Of a stretch of 64,000 bases of DNA, positions 62,698 through 64,000 are shown in pieces. Source of the stretch: Phragmitibacter flavus (lineage in GTDB: Bacteria > Verrucomicrobiota > Verrucomicrobiia > Verrucomicrobiales > Verrucomicrobiaceae); NCBI RefSeq assembly GCF_005780165.1, contig NZ_VAUV01000009.1, positions 186,001-250,000 on the forward strand, in the 5' to 3' direction. A program made the translations under genes and the position numbers. The notes beneath the pieces are model-generated. The model was not told the origin of the DNA and did not search any database. It saw only the letters and a program-made list of their open reading frames with translations. The first letter of the stretch is position 1. Each line of letters begins with the position of its first letter.

Positions 62698-62740
62698 GGT
62701 CGCGCACAAGAACAGACAGCTAGTAAATTCGATTCGAATC

Positions 62741-63061
62741 ATGAAACGGCTTCTTACCACAACCTTGCATGCAGCAGCACTATCGATAGCAACGTTCTTT
62801 GTGGTCGGGGCCACTTGGTTTGTCCATGATGTTGTTCAAGACGGGAAAAGAGCCTTCTTTTTCACATTTGAAAGCGAACCAAAAGAGGGTTGGGACTACT
62901 GGTATCGAAAACAGTTTTACAACAATTTGCCCAGCGACATCGCCTTTTACTTAGTGGTGATCATACTGTTCACCCTCCTGGGTTGGCTCTGGTATCGCTT
63001 TGGAAAAGACTTGTCAAAACGTCGCGAAACGATCCCCACTCCTTCCATTGATAAAATCTAG
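62741..63061 (+). CDS. Hypothetical small membrane protein
   Basis: 106 residues with two hydrophobic helices: about 10-30 (HAAALSIATFFVVGATWFV) and about 68-88 (IAFYLVVIILFTLLGWLWY), joined by an aromatic loop. No family recognised. Start at ATG 62741; the frame is open into the cupin gene but out of its phase. Confidence 0.6.
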   Translation: MKRLLTTTLHAAALSIATFFVVGATWFVHDVVQDGKRAFFFTFESEPKEGWDYWYRKQFYNNLPSDIAFYLVVIILFTLLGWLWYRFGKDLSKRRETIPTPSIDKI

Positions 63062-63186
63062 TGCCAGACGACTGTGCCTCAGGTTCCATCAAGACGCCTG
63101 CTTAAAAATGCACAAGCCTGAACACGCCAGCAATCCGAAGGAAAATCAACGCTGACAGCCCCGCAATACAGGCTACATTCATCGCT

Positions 63187-63720
63187 GTGACCGCAAAGAA
63201 ATTCTATGATTGGCAGACTGCAGGAGGCACCAACGATGTCATGCGCCTCGTGGACTGTTTGGAGCGTGCCGACATCAAGTGGTGCGCCATCGGAGGTGTG
63301 GCGGTCAACCACTGGGCCGAAGAACCCATGGTGACTCAAGATGTTGACTTCGTCGTCGCAGCCGCCGACGTTGACAAAGCCGTCTCCCTGCTTTCCGACG
63401 CAGGATTCAGCGCTGACCGCTTCCGATGGTCGGTAAACTTCAAAGGCCAATCAAAGGTCAGCATTCAACTGAGCACCGAAGAAGTTTACCTTTCCTTTCC
63501 AGATCGATCGGTTGCCGCTGATGTTCACGGCATCCTTCTCAGGGTAGCCTCGTTGGAAGATACCCTCACTGGCAAAATTCTCGCGTGGCGCGATTTCACC
63601 CATCGCCAAAGTAAAAGAATCAAGGACTTCGCCGACATCGCACGGCTAGTCGAATCACACCCAGTGCTCTGGTCGTTGCTCCCCGAAAGTTTACAGTCGG
63701 AGATTGAGAAACCCGAGTGA
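63187..63720 (+). CDS. Nucleotidyltransferase family protein
   Basis: 177 residues with a GTG start. Minimal nucleotidyltransferase fold: AIGGVAVNHW, then TQDVDFVVA (the DxD metal pair) and a third acid in ADVHGIL. The pattern is like AbiEii/DUF6036-type or MNT-type proteins that serve as toxins or antitoxins. No obvious partner follows before the window end, so function stays open. Confidence 0.75.
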   Translation: MTAKKFYDWQTAGGTNDVMRLVDCLERADIKWCAIGGVAVNHWAEEPMVTQDVDFVVAAADVDKAVSLLSDAGFSADRFRWSVNFKGQSKVSIQLSTEEVYLSFPDRSVAADVHGILLRVASLEDTLTGKILAWRDFTHRQSKRIKDFADIARLVESHPVLWSLLPESLQSEIEKPE

Positions 63721-63903
63721 CGTTGCCCGCTTTCCCTCCATCTCGCCGACCGCCTTCACCACCCCAAGCCCAGTGCAATGGGAGTGCTCGTGCGATCATC
63801 GCTGAAGCGCCCCCGCCATTCCGCCGAAGCGTGTTTGGTTAAACACAAGGTCGAGTTGATCAGATCCGTCAAAGCCGATTTGAGTTCGCGACTTCCACCT
63901 GAT

Positions 63904-64000
63904 TCAAATCCACCGCTTCAACCAGGACGTCTCGGTCGAACTGGCCGCCTTGGCCTCCTCCAACGCCTTCACCCTCTTCGCCAGTTGCTTGTTCGTCTCG
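63904..64000 (-). CDS. C-terminal end of a coiled-coil protein, cut by the window edge
   Basis: The minus strand reads ETNKQLAKRVKALEEAKAAS then ending SWLKRWI and TGA (63904-63906). Heptad-spaced Leu/Val/Leu residues suggest a coiled coil at the C-terminus. The family cannot be told from about 32 residues. The 180 bp on its left show no gene. Confidence 0.5.
   Translation of the reverse strand, partial: ETNKQLAKRVKALEEAKAASSTETSWLKRWI

Overview
The window looks like a chromosomal segment of a Verrucomicrobiota bacterium, most likely near Verrucomicrobiaceae. This rests on gene content and style: an alternative complex III operon, a planctomycete-type cytochrome c, PQQ-like propeller proteins, a PEP-CTERM protein, giant LamG/cytochrome fusions, a SMUG1-type uracil-DNA glycosylase and REP-associated transposases. 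LPS synthesis (lpxK) and an outer-membrane barrel show a Gram-negative envelope. Most genes end their codons strongly in C, which produces long antisense shadow frames. A few small genes (27.9-28.3, 32.3-32.7, 42.3-42.7 and 59.7-63.1 kb) lack this bias and look accessory. No rRNA, tRNA, CRISPR array or prophage was recognised.

Layout. 0-5.7 kb (-): actABC of alternative complex III behind a promoter with a perfect CRP/FNR-type palindrome. 6.1-7.9 kb (+): HNH nuclease and a secreted two-domain nuclease. 7.9-11.7 kb (-): adenylate-forming enzyme, LuxC-like aldehyde dehydrogenase and Fe-alcohol dehydrogenase, a possible carboxylate-to-alcohol cassette. 11.7-12.3 kb: DUF433/DUF5615 pair. 12.3-16.3 kb (-): two exported propeller proteins. 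16.7-16.86 kb (+): candidate small RNA with promoter and terminator. 16.9-18.3 kb (-): membrane GTPase. 18.6-27.9 kb (+): cytochrome c, then kdpABC-kdpDE, split by a REP-associated transposase flanked by identical 52-bp repeats. 28.4-37.8 kb: housekeeping genes (rph, thrB, lpxK, TrmH methyltransferase, amidase, shikimate kinase), an Fe-S module and a frameshifted gene. 38-42.7 kb: Ser/Thr kinase, SMUG1 glycosylase and Gfo/Idh/MocA oxidoreductase. 42.7-48.9 kb: glycerol regulon (glpR, barrel protein, glpF, glpK, glpD). 49.1-52.8 kb (-): ribose-type sugar ABC importer. 52.8-59.6 kb: PEP-CTERM LamG protein and a 1857-residue LamG/PKD/propeller/di-haem protein. 59.7-64 kb: accessory genes including a second REP-associated transposase with its own repeat family.

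The most unusual layer is non-coding. Pyrimidine-rich heptanucleotide tandem repeats (TTTATCC, TTCATCC, TTCCGAC, CCGTCTT, CCAATGA, CTCACTG types) sit directly before start codons of many unrelated genes (kdpB, thrB, lpxK, an SDR gene, glpK, glpD, an ABC permease), often replacing a Shine-Dalgarno sequence. Two transposase-linked REP families and a large nested inverted repeat family add to this. Together they suggest a genome shaped by short-repeat expansion at gene junctions.
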